Source of the DNA: Sphingomonas sp. 35-24ZXX
GTDB taxonomy: Bacteria; Pseudomonadota; Alphaproteobacteria; Sphingomonadales; Sphingomonadaceae
Length of the DNA stretch: 64,000 bases
NCBI RefSeq assembly: GCF_000786215.1
Contig: NZ_JROG01000004.1
Coordinates: 62,001 to 126,000, forward strand
Direction: 5' to 3'
Part shown: one piece after another, positions 1-9,156 of the stretch
Layout: each line of letters begins with the position of its first letter
How positions within the stretch are numbered: position 1 is the first letter of the stretch
The notes under the pieces: generated by a model
Told to the model about the DNA's origin: nothing
What the model saw: only the letters and a program-made list of their open reading frames with translations
Databases searched by the model: none
Position numbers and translations under genes: made by a program

Positions 1-117
1 GCGACGGCAGTCGCTGCAATGGCACAAGGCAGTGCGCGGTGCCTCCTCCGCATTCACCGGAGGTTCGACCACAAAGCGCACCGCGCCGCAATGGCATCCG
101 CCCTCTGCCGCGCTCAT
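1..117 (-). CDS. GFA-family (glutathione-dependent formaldehyde-activating-like) enzyme, N-terminal part
   Basis: Only the first 39 codons are inside the window; the rest lies beyond the left edge. The start ATG is at 117. The peptide carries the zinc-binding signature of the GFA/CENP-V fold: a GGCHCGAVRF block near residues 7-15 and a CHCSDCR block near residues 32-38, four or more cysteines spaced as in the family. Members bind zinc and many are annotated as S-(hydroxymethyl)glutathione synthases or unknown GFA-like proteins; substrate cannot be told here. Its ATG overlaps the TGA of the upstream glutathione transferase by four bases, so the two are probably translationally coupled, which fits a glutathione-linked detoxification role (inference). 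Confidence 0.85.
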   Translation of the reverse strand, partial: MSAAEGGCHCGAVRFVVEPPVNAEEAPRTALCHCSDCRR

Positions 118-749
118 GCGTCTGCGCCTTCTGGCGAGGCGGCAGCGATCAGCTCATTGTCGATTGCCTTGGCGCGGATATAGGCGGGCCGTGCGCGCAG
201 CCGCTCGGCATAGGCGCTGAAGGCGGGGCGATCGGGCAAGGTCCCGAACATCAGCCCCCAGTCGACCTGCGCGCCGACATAGACATCGGCTGCGGTGAAA
301 CGATCGCCGCAGATATAATCACGGCTGTCCAGCCATCCGGCCAGCGCATCGACCACCAGATCGAAATGGCCGTAGCCCAGCATGGCCTGCTTGTCCTCCG
401 GGCCTTCCCAGCCCATCGACCGGTTGGTGATCGCCTGTTCGAGCGGCCCTGCGCCGAAGAACATCCACCGGTAGTAATCGGCGCGCTCGCCTGGCAGCGG
501 GGCGAGGCCCGTCTCGGGAAAGGCGTCGGCCAGATAGGCGCAGATCGCAGCGCATTCGGTCACGACCCGGCCATCGTGGACGATCGCGGGAACCTTGCCC
601 ATCGGGTTGACCGCGCGATAGGCCTCACCCTTCATGTCGGGTCCGTATTCGACGATGCGCTGCTCGTAGGCCGCGCCCGCCTCTTCGAGCGCCCATCGTG
701 CGATCTGCCCGCGCGACATGGGATTGGTATAGAAAATCAGGCTGCTCAT
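114..749 (-). CDS. glutathione S-transferase family protein
   Basis: A 211-residue protein of the usual cytosolic GST length. The N-terminal thioredoxin-like half (about 1-80) starts LIFYTNPMSRGQ, with a Ser/Arg active-site region, and contains NPMGKVPAIV with the conserved cis-proline and the TECAAICAYL segment that follows the glutathione-binding Glu/Ser pair. The rest is the all-helical C-terminal domain, including the FTAADVYVG N-capping box near residue 165. It probably conjugates glutathione to electrophiles or peroxides; substrate is unknown. A good ribosome site (GAGGGG) precedes the ATG. It is the first gene of a pair with the GFA-like gene, which starts within its stop codon. Confidence 0.92.
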   Translation of the reverse strand: MSSLIFYTNPMSRGQIARWALEEAGAAYEQRIVEYGPDMKGEAYRAVNPMGKVPAIVHDGRVVTECAAICAYLADAFPETGLAPLPGERADYYRWMFFGAGPLEQAITNRSMGWEGPEDKQAMLGYGHFDLVVDALAGWLDSRDYICGDRFTAADVYVGAQVDWGLMFGTLPDRPAFSAYAERLRARPAYIRAKAIDNELIAAASPEGADA

Positions 750-818
750 GCGTTTTCCCCTCGAACCGACTCGGATGATGACTGGAACATACCATGAACA
801 AAGAGCTGCGCCAATCCT

Positions 819-2057
819 TCAGCAACCCTCGCCGGTGACCACCGCGCCGAGCAGGCCGCCAAGCCCGCCCTTGCACTTTTTCTTCTTCCTGGGCGGTTCG
901 GCCTCGTCGCTGCCGTTCATCATCGCGCCCATGTCGGGGCCGTTGAGCAGCCAGGTGGAGTTCGACCGATAGCGCACGCGCGCGGTCCATTCGGGCTTCC
1001 ACGGCGTCTTGGCGTTGGCCGGGCGCGGCGGATAGGCGAAGTTCGCCTCGGGCCCATAAGCGTACAGATTGCCCAGCGCGAATTCGCCGCCCGCCGCCGT
1101 GACGTCAGCCGGAACCGTGCAGCTGGTCTGCGATGGCGGCATGACCACCTGCTGCTGGATCAGCCTCGCCACCTGTGCAGGCGCGATCCAGTCCCACAGC
1201 GCGCCGCCGAACTGGCGCGAGGCCGATGACGACCACCAGACCATGTCCTGGAACTCACCCTTGCTGTTGGCCTTGGCGGTCATCACCCAGGCATAATAGC
1301 CGGTGGCATTGGTGACCGTGTTCCAGCTGATCTGCGTTGCGCCACCGGGCCCAGGGGTCGCCTTGCCGGTGATCGCGGGCATGAAATCCTGTGCCAGCGC
1401 GAACTTGATCTCGGGCGAATAATTGCCGGCGATGCGGTGTTCGCCCAGCAGCGAGCTGTCCGCGCTCAGCAGCTTGCGCGTTTCGGCATTGGGCCATTCG
1501 CCATAGGTCTTGGAATTGCCGGTGCTCACCGATCGGTCGATCGGCATCGATCCGGCAAACAGATCGGGCGGCACCTGGCCGGCGGACAGCTTGGCAAAAT
1601 CGATCACCACCGGCTGGCCGGGCCCTGCCTTCGCGCCGCAGCCCCAATAGATCAGCAACCGACCCTTCGGACGCTGGAAGTCCTTGGGCAGGTCTTCGGG
1701 CACTTCGTCGGTGCGGGTGTCCGGCCTGGGGCTGAGCAGCGGCACCGATGCGCCCAGCTTGGCCACGGGCGGCATGAAATGGTCGGCCTTGGGGCCTCCG
1801 GCCGCAGGCGCGCGGGACGAGCCCAGCCGCAGCACCAGCTCATGCGCCTGCTTGTTGCCGCCGCCACCAAACATCATCGACAATCCGCCGCCCAGCCCGC
1901 TGCCCATCGCGGCAAGGCCGGTGACGGTGCCGACATCCATGTCGTAGCGCGCCACCGGACTGGCGGCCTGCTGGCTGCTGACGGGGCTGGCGACCAGGAC
2001 CGCGATCGTGGCAGCGGACAGGCTGAGGGCGGCGTGACGGCGTGCGAAAAAGGGCAT
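819..2057 (-). CDS. secreted protein of unknown function
   Basis: I do not recognise this 412-residue protein. The start at 2057 is preferred because GGGAG lies seven bases upstream; a longer reading from 2084 has no such site. It begins with a basic stretch and a hydrophobic core ending SPVSSQ near residue 30, a clear Sec signal peptide. The mature part has a Gly/Met-rich segment (GGGLSMMFGGGG), then a region with several Trp residues and the phrase WNTVTNATGYYAWVMTA that resembles a fibronectin-like strand, and ends with a Lys-rich then Gly-rich tail containing two cysteines. Probably periplasmic or surface-exposed. It stands alone, on the same strand as its neighbours but with gaps on both sides. 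Confidence 0.7.
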   Translation of the reverse strand: MPFFARRHAALSLSAATIAVLVASPVSSQQAASPVARYDMDVGTVTGLAAMGSGLGGGLSMMFGGGGNKQAHELVLRLGSSRAPAAGGPKADHFMPPVAKLGASVPLLSPRPDTRTDEVPEDLPKDFQRPKGRLLIYWGCGAKAGPGQPVVIDFAKLSAGQVPPDLFAGSMPIDRSVSTGNSKTYGEWPNAETRKLLSADSSLLGEHRIAGNYSPEIKFALAQDFMPAITGKATPGPGGATQISWNTVTNATGYYAWVMTAKANSKGEFQDMVWWSSSASRQFGGALWDWIAPAQVARLIQQQVVMPPSQTSCTVPADVTAAGGEFALGNLYAYGPEANFAYPPRPANAKTPWKPEWTARVRYRSNSTWLLNGPDMGAMMNGSDEAEPPRKKKKCKGGLGGLLGAVVTGEGC

Positions 2058-2159
2058 GGTTTGCTCCCGACAAGACACAGACATGCAGGCGAGTCGCCTG
2101 ATAGCATTGTCGTGTAGTTTCAGGGAGTCCCGCCGTCAGTGCGCCAGGTCATAAGGGGT

Positions 2160-3278
2160 TCAGCTCACGTCGGGCTTCGGGTCCTTGAAAACCCCCTTGG
2201 CAAGCTTGTTGATCGTGTCCGGTACGAAGCGTTCGGCAAAGCCGGCGACAAAGGCGTAGACGCTGAGCTTGAACAGATCGCTGCGCTCTTCGAGGCCCAG
2301 CTCCATGTAGATGGTATCGGCCCAATTCGGGCAACCCGATTCCGGAACGCAGGCCGGCACGGGCGTCGCGGGCGTACGGGGTTGGTTCAGCGTGGCAGGG
2401 GGAGCTAGCGTTTCATTCTCCAGGGCTATCTGTGGAATCAGCGTGCCTGGCTGGGCTGGCGCGGAAGGGGGTGGCGGCGGTCCAGTTTCCGGGGCCATTT
2501 GTGGAACCACCGAATCGAGCAGGCCCGCCGAAATCAGCGCGTAGATGAACAATGCAGACACGCCGCCGATGCCGATGGGCATCAGGATGCTGACCCATCC
2601 GATGCGCAGGCTCATCAGCTCGAAAATGCCGTCGTCCACCATGGCGTCGCGTGACGTTGCCTTCTGCAGCCGCTGGATGGTGGAGATGGCAGCGCCTGCC
2701 ATGCCGATGATGGTAATCATCGCCAGCCCCTGCTGCGCTTCTACGGGCAGTACCTTTATTGCCAGTGCAAGAGTGAATATGATGAGGACCAAAGCCGCTA
2801 CCGCTACGTAACGCATCAGTCGCCTGATCAGGATTTCCCGGTCAAAATTCACTCCATAATTGGCGTGGATCGTGTCGAGCATTGACCGGGCCAGATGGCG
2901 CAATTCGTCTTCCGGGTGGTCCTCGACCTTGTTGACAGTATGGCGCGCGAAAAACGCCTCCGCCACACCCTTCGGCACGACCCTGCGGAAACGGTTCTCG
3001 ATGGCCCAGTAGCGGGTCCGCAGCGCCATTTCCGGTATCAGCGATGTCAGATCCAACTCGATCTTGTACAATTGACCCAAGGAAGGCTTCGCCCCTTTGA
3101 GCGGGTCCAGCTGTTCGAATTCTTCACGGACGGCTTTGAGCTGCTCCGCCTTTTCGGTGTTGATCCGTCTGGACCCCGGCGTGGCGGGATCGTCCTCCCA
3201 GGCATAGCGTTCGAACTCATCGCGAAGGGATTCGTAATATGTTCTGGCAATCGAGCTTTCGTCGCTTGAAACGGTCAT
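2160..3278 (-). CDS. membrane protein of unknown function with a proline-rich linker
   Basis: A 372-residue protein; I chose the ATG at 3278 because a strong GGGGGAGG site precedes it, and the longer open frame upstream (to 3659) is antisense to the next gene. The first 160 residues are soluble and charged. Two to three membrane segments follow (VAVAALVLIIFTLALAI, an AMITIIGMAGAAI stretch and an ILMPIGIGGVSALFIYALI stretch). A proline/alanine-rich linker (ETGPPPPPSAPAQPGT) leads to a C-terminal block with the phrase VAGFAERFVPDTINKL, a motif I have seen at the end of various uncharacterised bacterial membrane proteins. Function unknown; the wording of the terminal motif suggests a conserved membrane-associated fold, but that is only an inference. 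Confidence 0.75.
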   Translation of the reverse strand: MTVSSDESSIARTYYESLRDEFERYAWEDDPATPGSRRINTEKAEQLKAVREEFEQLDPLKGAKPSLGQLYKIELDLTSLIPEMALRTRYWAIENRFRRVVPKGVAEAFFARHTVNKVEDHPEDELRHLARSMLDTIHANYGVNFDREILIRRLMRYVAVAALVLIIFTLALAIKVLPVEAQQGLAMITIIGMAGAAISTIQRLQKATSRDAMVDDGIFELMSLRIGWVSILMPIGIGGVSALFIYALISAGLLDSVVPQMAPETGPPPPPSAPAQPGTLIPQIALENETLAPPATLNQPRTPATPVPACVPESGCPNWADTIYMELGLEERSDLFKLSVYAFVAGFAERFVPDTINKLAKGVFKDPKPDVS

Positions 3279-3387
3279 GGCACGGCCTCCCCCGGACAGG
3301 TGGCCATTGGGCGCAAGTCCTTTCGGATTCGCCAGTGTTTGCCGGACCGTTATCGAGCCAAGGTACGCGAACCGGCTCCGTTTCCGA

Positions 3388-4566
3388 TCATTTCCCCCCG
3401 AACAGCTGCCGCCCGGCCAGATCAAGCATGATCTCCTCCGATCCACCGCCGATCGCGTTGACGCGGACCTCGCGATAGATGCGCTCCACCTTCGATCCGG
3501 TGATATAGCTCGCACCGCCCAGGATCTGCGCTGCCTCGCGCGCGACGATCTCGAGCATCTGCGTTGCCTGCACCTTGAGCATCGCGAAATCCGCCGGTTG
3601 ATCGCGGCCATGCTCCACCGCCCAGGCGCATTGGTCGACCCAGGCCTGGGTGGCGGCAATCCGTCGCGCCATGTCAGCCAGCTTGATGCGGATCGACTGG
3701 TGCTTGACCAGCGCCTTGCCGAAGGTCTCTCTGGCCTGCGCCCATTCCACCGCTTCCTTCAGGCACACCCGCGCAAAGGCGCAGCAGCCCATCGCCATGC
3801 CCAGCCGTTCGCTGTTGAAGTTGCGCATGATGCCGATGAAGCCGCCATTTTCGGGGCCGATCAGGTTTTCGGCCGGAACCTTGACGTCCTGCAGATAGAT
3901 CGCCGCGGTATCCGAACAGCGCCAGCCCATCTTGTCGAGCCGGGTGCGTGTCACGCCGGGCGAATCCATCTCGATCAGCAGCAGCGATATGCCGGCAGCG
4001 CCCGCACCGCCGGTGCGCACCGCGCAGGTCAGCCAGTCGGCGCGCATGCCCGATGTGATGAACATCTTGGAGCCGTTGACGACATAATGGTCGCCTACCC
4101 GCTCGGCGCGGGTCTTGAGATTGGCGACATCCGATCCGCCCGAAGGTTCGGTGATGCCGAGCGCGATGATCTTCTCGCCCGCCAGCACCGGCGGCGCGAC
4201 CCGCTGCTTCATCTCCTCGCTGCCCAAGGCGAGCACCGGGGGCAGGCCGATGCCGTGCGTCATCAATGATGCCGTCAAGCCGCCCGCACCGACGGCGGCC
4301 AGTTCCTCGGTCTGGGTCATGCCATGGAAGATGTCGAAGCCTTCCGAATGGCCGCCATATTGTTCGGGATAGCGCAGGCCCAGAATGCCGGCCTCGGCCG
4401 CCTTGCGGTGCAGCGCGCGTGGCAGCTCGCCATCGGCCTCCCACTGGTCGATATGCGGGGCAACCTCGCGTTCGACGAAACGGCGCACCGATTGCGCCAG
4501 CGCCTCGTGGCTCTCGTCGTAAAAGGGCGAGCGCGCACGCCAATCGTCGAAATCGGTCAAGGTCAT
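3388..4566 (-). CDS. acyl-CoA dehydrogenase
   Basis: A 392-residue FAD-dependent acyl-CoA dehydrogenase that oxidises an acyl-CoA to the 2-enoyl-CoA. The signature GITEPSGGSDVANLKTRA and FITSGMRADWL (middle beta domain) and the C-terminal IYREVRVNAIGGGSEEIM are typical. In this family the catalytic base is a Glu near the end or in helix G; chain-length preference cannot be read. GGAGG touches the ATG at 4566 directly, too close for normal use, so the real start may be the TTG two codons inside (4560), six bases from the same site. It is a monocistronic gene, divergent from the adenylate cyclase. Confidence 0.93.
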   Translation of the reverse strand: MTLTDFDDWRARSPFYDESHEALAQSVRRFVEREVAPHIDQWEADGELPRALHRKAAEAGILGLRYPEQYGGHSEGFDIFHGMTQTEELAAVGAGGLTASLMTHGIGLPPVLALGSEEMKQRVAPPVLAGEKIIALGITEPSGGSDVANLKTRAERVGDHYVVNGSKMFITSGMRADWLTCAVRTGGAGAAGISLLLIEMDSPGVTRTRLDKMGWRCSDTAAIYLQDVKVPAENLIGPENGGFIGIMRNFNSERLGMAMGCCAFARVCLKEAVEWAQARETFGKALVKHQSIRIKLADMARRIAATQAWVDQCAWAVEHGRDQPADFAMLKVQATQMLEIVAREAAQILGGASYITGSKVERIYREVRVNAIGGGSEEIMLDLAGRQLFGGK

Positions 4567-4684
4567 CCTCCACTGGGCTTCTTTGCTTTGTGCGCAGGCT
4601 TCCGGCGGCGTTACCGCTTTGTCAATCCATCGCTGCTATGCCCTTGTCGGAATGGCCGGGCCGCCATCCGACAAGGGGCAGACG

Positions 4685-6004
4685 ATGCAGCAGGACCACA
4701 CGCCGCACCAGGTTGCGCAAATCCAGGGCGTCCAGACAATGACCGGGCGCTTTGTCGATCCGGCGCTCGAAAGCCGCTTCGTCACCGGCGAGCGCCAGGC
4801 GCGCGTCGTCCACATGCGGCTGTTTGCCGGCTTCCTGGCCGCGATGCTGATCGGCTATGCTCTGGTCAATCCGCTCTATTTCACGCGTGCAGACGAGCTG
4901 CGCTTCACCTTGCTGCTGCTGCCTGCGCTCGCCATTCTGGCAGGCTATGCCGGTGCCACCGCCTGGCGCGGCTATGCCGCCCGGCCGATGATCGATTTTG
5001 CCAGCCTGCTGGGCGTCGCGTTCCTGATCATGGCAGAAAACACGCTGCTGTTCGAAGAAATGCACCGCGCTCAGGTGCAGCTGCACGCTTCGATCGCCAT
5101 CAACGGGCTGATCGTCATGGCCTTTGCCGCCATCGCCTTTGCCGGGCAGCTGCGCTGGTTTGCGGCCTGGTTGGGCTGCCATGCGTGCGTCTATTTCGGC
5201 ATCATGCTGGTGACCGAGGCGGACGTGATCCCGCTCATCTATGCGACCCTCGCCTATTGCACCAGCGCGGCCGTGATGGTGCTGCTCAACTGGTCGGTGG
5301 GGCATGCGCACCGGCAGAGCTTCATTTTGTCCGATGCGCTGGAGGCAGAGCGCGCCAAGACCGAGGAACTGCTGTTCAACGTGCTGCCGCCTGCGGTCGC
5401 GGCGCGGCTCAAGGCGGGGCAGGTGGTGGCGGACAGCTACCCCGATGTCTCGGTGGTGTTCATCGACATCTGCGGCTTTTCGGATCTGTCGCGGCGGATC
5501 TCGCCCGGGCATCTGGTCGATCTGCTCAATGGCTTCTTCCTGCTGGCCGACAAATGCGCGGCGCAGACCGGCGTCGAAAAGGTCAAGACCATCGGCGATG
5601 CGTATCTCGCGATCAGCGGCGGCAACAGCCCCTCGCACAACAGCGCCGATGCCGCGATCCGCTTTGGCGAGGGGGTGATCGCCGGGCTCCCCGAATTGCG
5701 CGCGGCCACGGGTATCGATCTGCACATCCGCGTGGGCATCCACACCGGCCCGGTGGTCGGCGGCGTGATCGGCGAGACCCGCATGGCCTATGATTACTGG
5801 GGCGAGACGATGAACATCGCCAGCCGCATCGAGGGCACCGCGCATCCCGATGGCATCGCGGTCTCCGAAACCACCTGGCTGCGCGGACGCGGCGAGCGGC
5901 ATTTCGAACTGCCGCAGGTGATCACGCTGAAGGGCGTCGGTGACATGCCGGTCTACCGGCTGGCGGACAAGCCTTCGGCCGAGATCATCCGCCTGGTGGG
6001 TTAA
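4685..6004 (+). CDS. membrane-bound class III adenylate/guanylate cyclase
   Basis: From the ATG at 4685 (AAGGGG just upstream) the protein has 439 residues; the frame is open back to 4583 but that part lacks a ribosome site. About six membrane segments fill residues 35-210, a short helical linker (ERAKTEELLFNVLPP) follows, then a class III cyclase domain. Key residues are present: metal-binding Asp261 in FIDICGFS, the EKVKTIGDAY segment with Asp305, Asp370 in YDYWG (adenine-type recognition), and the transition-state Asn377 and Arg381 in NIASR. This favours cAMP over cGMP as the product. The membrane part probably senses or anchors; no other cAMP gene is nearby. Confidence 0.92.
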   Translation: MQQDHTPHQVAQIQGVQTMTGRFVDPALESRFVTGERQARVVHMRLFAGFLAAMLIGYALVNPLYFTRADELRFTLLLLPALAILAGYAGATAWRGYAARPMIDFASLLGVAFLIMAENTLLFEEMHRAQVQLHASIAINGLIVMAFAAIAFAGQLRWFAAWLGCHACVYFGIMLVTEADVIPLIYATLAYCTSAAVMVLLNWSVGHAHRQSFILSDALEAERAKTEELLFNVLPPAVAARLKAGQVVADSYPDVSVVFIDICGFSDLSRRISPGHLVDLLNGFFLLADKCAAQTGVEKVKTIGDAYLAISGGNSPSHNSADAAIRFGEGVIAGLPELRAATGIDLHIRVGIHTGPVVGGVIGETRMAYDYWGETMNIASRIEGTAHPDGIAVSETTWLRGRGERHFELPQVITLKGVGDMPVYRLADKPSAEIIRLVG

Positions 6005-6088
6005 CCCCGCACCGCCAATCCGTCCCGAAATCGTCCAGCATCACGCCGGGGCTTCCCGTCGCCTGCCAAATCGCGTTAGATTAACGCC

Positions 6089-6358
6089 ATGGCAATCATC
6101 CTCATCTTCCTGTGCGGCATCATCAACTTTGCCCTGCACAAGGCCACGATGGAATCTGACCATCCGATGGCGGTCCAGATGCGCGGCATCTTCCGCCACT
6201 TCATGCGCGGCTGGGGCACCTATCTGCTGGAATATCTGATCCTGCTCTCGGCGCTCAGCTTTGCTGCGCTCGGCTACACGATCGCGCTGCCCGCCTATAT
6301 CGTCTATACCGGGATGAACGGCGTGGCTGGCTGGGCGATCCTCACCGGCCGATTCTAG
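6089..6358 (+). CDS. small membrane protein of unknown function
   Basis: An 89-residue protein with a hydrophobic N-terminus (AIILIFLCGIINFAL), a short basic central part (RGIFRHFMRGWG) and two more hydrophobic stretches, so probably three membrane segments. I do not recognise a family. It lies 84 bases after the cyclase on the same strand and ends 25 bases before the convergent glnD stop. No clear ribosome site is visible in front of the ATG, but the length, the membrane pattern and the absence of any other use for the space support a real gene. Confidence 0.6.
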   Translation: MAIILIFLCGIINFALHKATMESDHPMAVQMRGIFRHFMRGWGTYLLEYLILLSALSFAALGYTIALPAYIVYTGMNGVAGWAILTGRF

Positions 6359-6383
6359 ACGGCAGATTCCGGGCGGGCAGGTT

Positions 6384-9131
6384 CTAGGCCGCGACTGCCT
6401 GTTCGGTCTGCGGCGATGCTGCTGCCAGCAGTCGCTTTTCCAGCGATTTCAGCCGCACCTTGCTGTCGATCTTGTCGCCCAGCAGATCGGTGACATAGAA
6501 GGTATCGACTGCGCGCTCGCCATAGGTCGCGACATGCGCCGAATGAACGATGCACTTGAGGTCGAACAGTGCGAACGCCAGCCGGTTGAGCAGCGCGGGC
6601 CGGTCCAGCGCATTGACCTCGATCACGGTGAAGCGGTTCGACGCCTTGTTGTCGACCAGAACCACTGGCGCGATGTTGAACGCCTCGCTCCGCGGCCGCG
6701 CGGTGGGCCGCGCGATCAGTCGCGGGGTCAGCGCCATGCGGTTGGCCAGCGCATCGGCGATCGCGGTCTTCAGCCGGGCGATCTGGCTTTCTTCCATGAA
6801 CGGCCGGCACAACGGATCCTGCACCAGGAAATTGTCGAGCGCCATGCCGTCGCGCCGGGTGTGGATGCGCGCATCGATGATGTTGCCGCCCGCCAGATGG
6901 ATGCCGCCTGCGATGCGATAGAAAAGGCCGGGATGGTCGGCGGCGCTCACCGTCACCAGGGTCGCGCCGCGAGCGGGGTAGAATTCAGCCGCGACGGTCA
7001 GCGGTTCGGTGTCGTGCGCATCGATCAGCCGCACGTTCTGCGCGATGATGTCTTCGGGCTCGGCAATCCAATAGGCATCGTCGAGCTTGCGCGCGATCTG
7101 CACGAAGCGGCCCTCGTCGATGGCGACCATGGCGCGCACCGCATCCTGCTTGGCCAGCACCCGCTCGCGGCGGCCATGCTGCTTGTGGCCCAGCCGCAGC
7201 ACCTCCTCGGTCGATTCGAACAGATTGCCCAGCAGCTGGCGCTTCCAGCTGTTCCAGATGCCCGGGCCCACGGCGCGGATATCGACCACGGTCAGCACCA
7301 GCAGCAGCTTCAAGCGCTCGGGGCTCTGCACCATCGCGGCGAAATCGGCGATGGTCTTGTAGTCGGTGAGGTCGCGCTTGAAGGCGGTGGCCGACATCAG
7401 CAGGTGATAGCGCACCAGCCAGGCGACCTGCTCGGTCTCGGCCTCGGTCAGGCCAAGCCGGGGGCACAGCTTCATCGCGACATCGGCGCCCAGCACACTG
7501 TGGTCGCCGCGCCGGCCCTTGGCAATATCGTGCAGCAGCGTCGCGACGAACAGCACGCGGCGGCTGATCAGCTTCTGCATTACATCATAGGCGAGCGGGT
7601 GGTCGTCCTTGAGCTCGCCCGATTCGATCCGGGCGAGCAGGCCGATCGCGCGGATCGAATGCTCGTCGACCGTATAATGGTGGTACATGTCGAACTGCAT
7701 CTGCGCGACGACACGGCCGAAATCGGGAACGAAGCGGCCGAACACCGTCGCCTCGTTCATCCAGCGCAGCACCAGCTCGGGATCGCGCGGACTGCACAGC
7801 ACATCCATGAACAGCGCATTGGCGCGCGGATCGGCGCGAACATGCTTGTCGATCAGCACCGCATCCAGGCTCGCCTGGCGCATCGCGCTGGGGTGGATCT
7901 CGACCTTGTGCTTGTCCGCCAGCTGGAAGATCTCGATCATCCGCACCGGGTCTTCGCGGAAGAAATCGGGCCGGGGCAGGGCGAGGCGCCCGCGATCGAG
8001 GATGAAGCCCGAAAGCTTGCGCGGCCGCCGCCGCAGGATCGCGGGAATGAAGCGCCGGTCGCGTGCGGCGAACTGGTCGTCGAGCTGCGCCAGGAACACG
8101 CCGGTCAGGTCGCCGACGCGTTTGGCGTTGAGGAAGAAATACTGCATGAACCGCTCAACCGCCGATTTGCCCGGCCGGTCGGCAAAGCGCATGCGCGTCG
8201 CCACCTCGCGCTGCAGATCGAAGGTCAGCCGGTCCTCGGCCCGCCCGGTGATGTCGTGCAGATGGCAGCGCACCGCCCACAGGAAATTGGCCGAGCGGCG
8301 AAACCCGCGAAACTCGGTCATCGTCAGCAGGCCGGCGTCGACCAGTTCGGCCGCCGAGCGGACCTGGTGGATGTACTTGCCGATCCAGTAGAGCGTGTGC
8401 AGATCGCGCAGACCGCCCTTGCCGTCCTTCACATTGGGTTCGACGACATAGCGGCTGTCGCCCATCTTCTTGTGCCGCGCGTCGCGCTCTTCCAGCTTCT
8501 GCGACACGAAATCGCGCGCGGTACCGGTGACGACATCCTTCCAGAATCGCACCGATGCCTCGCGATAGATATCCTGGTCACCCCAGACATAGCGGCCTTC
8601 GAGCAATGCGGTGCGGATGGTGAGATCGCTCTTGGCCTGGCGGACCATCTCGTCGATCGAGCGGCTGGAATGGCCGATCTTCAGCCCCAGATCCCACAGG
8701 ATATAGAGCATCGCCTCGATCGCCTGCTCGGTCCAGCTGTTCTTCTTCATCGGCGTGAGGAAGGCGATGTCGACATCGCTGTGCGGCGCCATCTCGCCCC
8801 GGCCATAGCCGCCCACCGCCGCGATGCAGAAATGCTCGCCGGTGCTGTGGTTGGCGACCGGGTACTGGAAGCGCACGACATAATCGTGGATCAGCCGCAC
8901 GATCTGATCGATCAGGAACGACTGTGCCGCGGCGCAGTCATGCCCTGCCGCCGGGTTGGCGACCAGCCGCGTGGCGATCTCGGCCCGGCCCGCCGCCAGC
9001 GCGTCGCGCAGCAGCGTCACCACTTGGCCACGCGCCTTGTCGCCCTGCTCGGTGGCAAGCTGTGCGATGCGATCATCGATGGCGCGACGATCGATGATCG
9101 CGCGCTGGTTGGCGACGGTGCTCATGGGCAT
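6384..9131 (-). CDS. glnD: bifunctional [protein-PII] uridylyltransferase / uridylyl-removing enzyme
   Basis: A 915-residue protein, close to the usual GlnD length. It has the nucleotidyltransferase motif GGYGRGE at 107-113 followed by SDVD with metal-binding Asp119 and Asp121, the PII-UTase linker domain, an HD hydrolase domain (HYTVDEH near 485-491, LHDIAKGRRGDHS near 533-546) and two C-terminal ACT domains (about 723-795 and 835-905) that bind glutamine. It adds or removes UMP on PII proteins in response to glutamine, controlling nitrogen assimilation. It stands alone, transcribed towards the small membrane protein gene. Two ATGs (9131 and 9125) are equally possible; neither has a strong ribosome site. 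Confidence 0.97.
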   Translation of the reverse strand: MPMSTVANQRAIIDRRAIDDRIAQLATEQGDKARGQVVTLLRDALAAGRAEIATRLVANPAAGHDCAAAQSFLIDQIVRLIHDYVVRFQYPVANHSTGEHFCIAAVGGYGRGEMAPHSDVDIAFLTPMKKNSWTEQAIEAMLYILWDLGLKIGHSSRSIDEMVRQAKSDLTIRTALLEGRYVWGDQDIYREASVRFWKDVVTGTARDFVSQKLEERDARHKKMGDSRYVVEPNVKDGKGGLRDLHTLYWIGKYIHQVRSAAELVDAGLLTMTEFRGFRRSANFLWAVRCHLHDITGRAEDRLTFDLQREVATRMRFADRPGKSAVERFMQYFFLNAKRVGDLTGVFLAQLDDQFAARDRRFIPAILRRRPRKLSGFILDRGRLALPRPDFFREDPVRMIEIFQLADKHKVEIHPSAMRQASLDAVLIDKHVRADPRANALFMDVLCSPRDPELVLRWMNEATVFGRFVPDFGRVVAQMQFDMYHHYTVDEHSIRAIGLLARIESGELKDDHPLAYDVMQKLISRRVLFVATLLHDIAKGRRGDHSVLGADVAMKLCPRLGLTEAETEQVAWLVRYHLLMSATAFKRDLTDYKTIADFAAMVQSPERLKLLLVLTVVDIRAVGPGIWNSWKRQLLGNLFESTEEVLRLGHKQHGRRERVLAKQDAVRAMVAIDEGRFVQIARKLDDAYWIAEPEDIIAQNVRLIDAHDTEPLTVAAEFYPARGATLVTVSAADHPGLFYRIAGGIHLAGGNIIDARIHTRRDGMALDNFLVQDPLCRPFMEESQIARLKTAIADALANRMALTPRLIARPTARPRSEAFNIAPVVLVDNKASNRFTVIEVNALDRPALLNRLAFALFDLKCIVHSAHVATYGERAVDTFYVTDLLGDKIDSKVRLKSLEKRLLAAASPQTEQAVAA

Positions 9132-9156
9132 GATCGATACAGGATACGGGTTAAGG

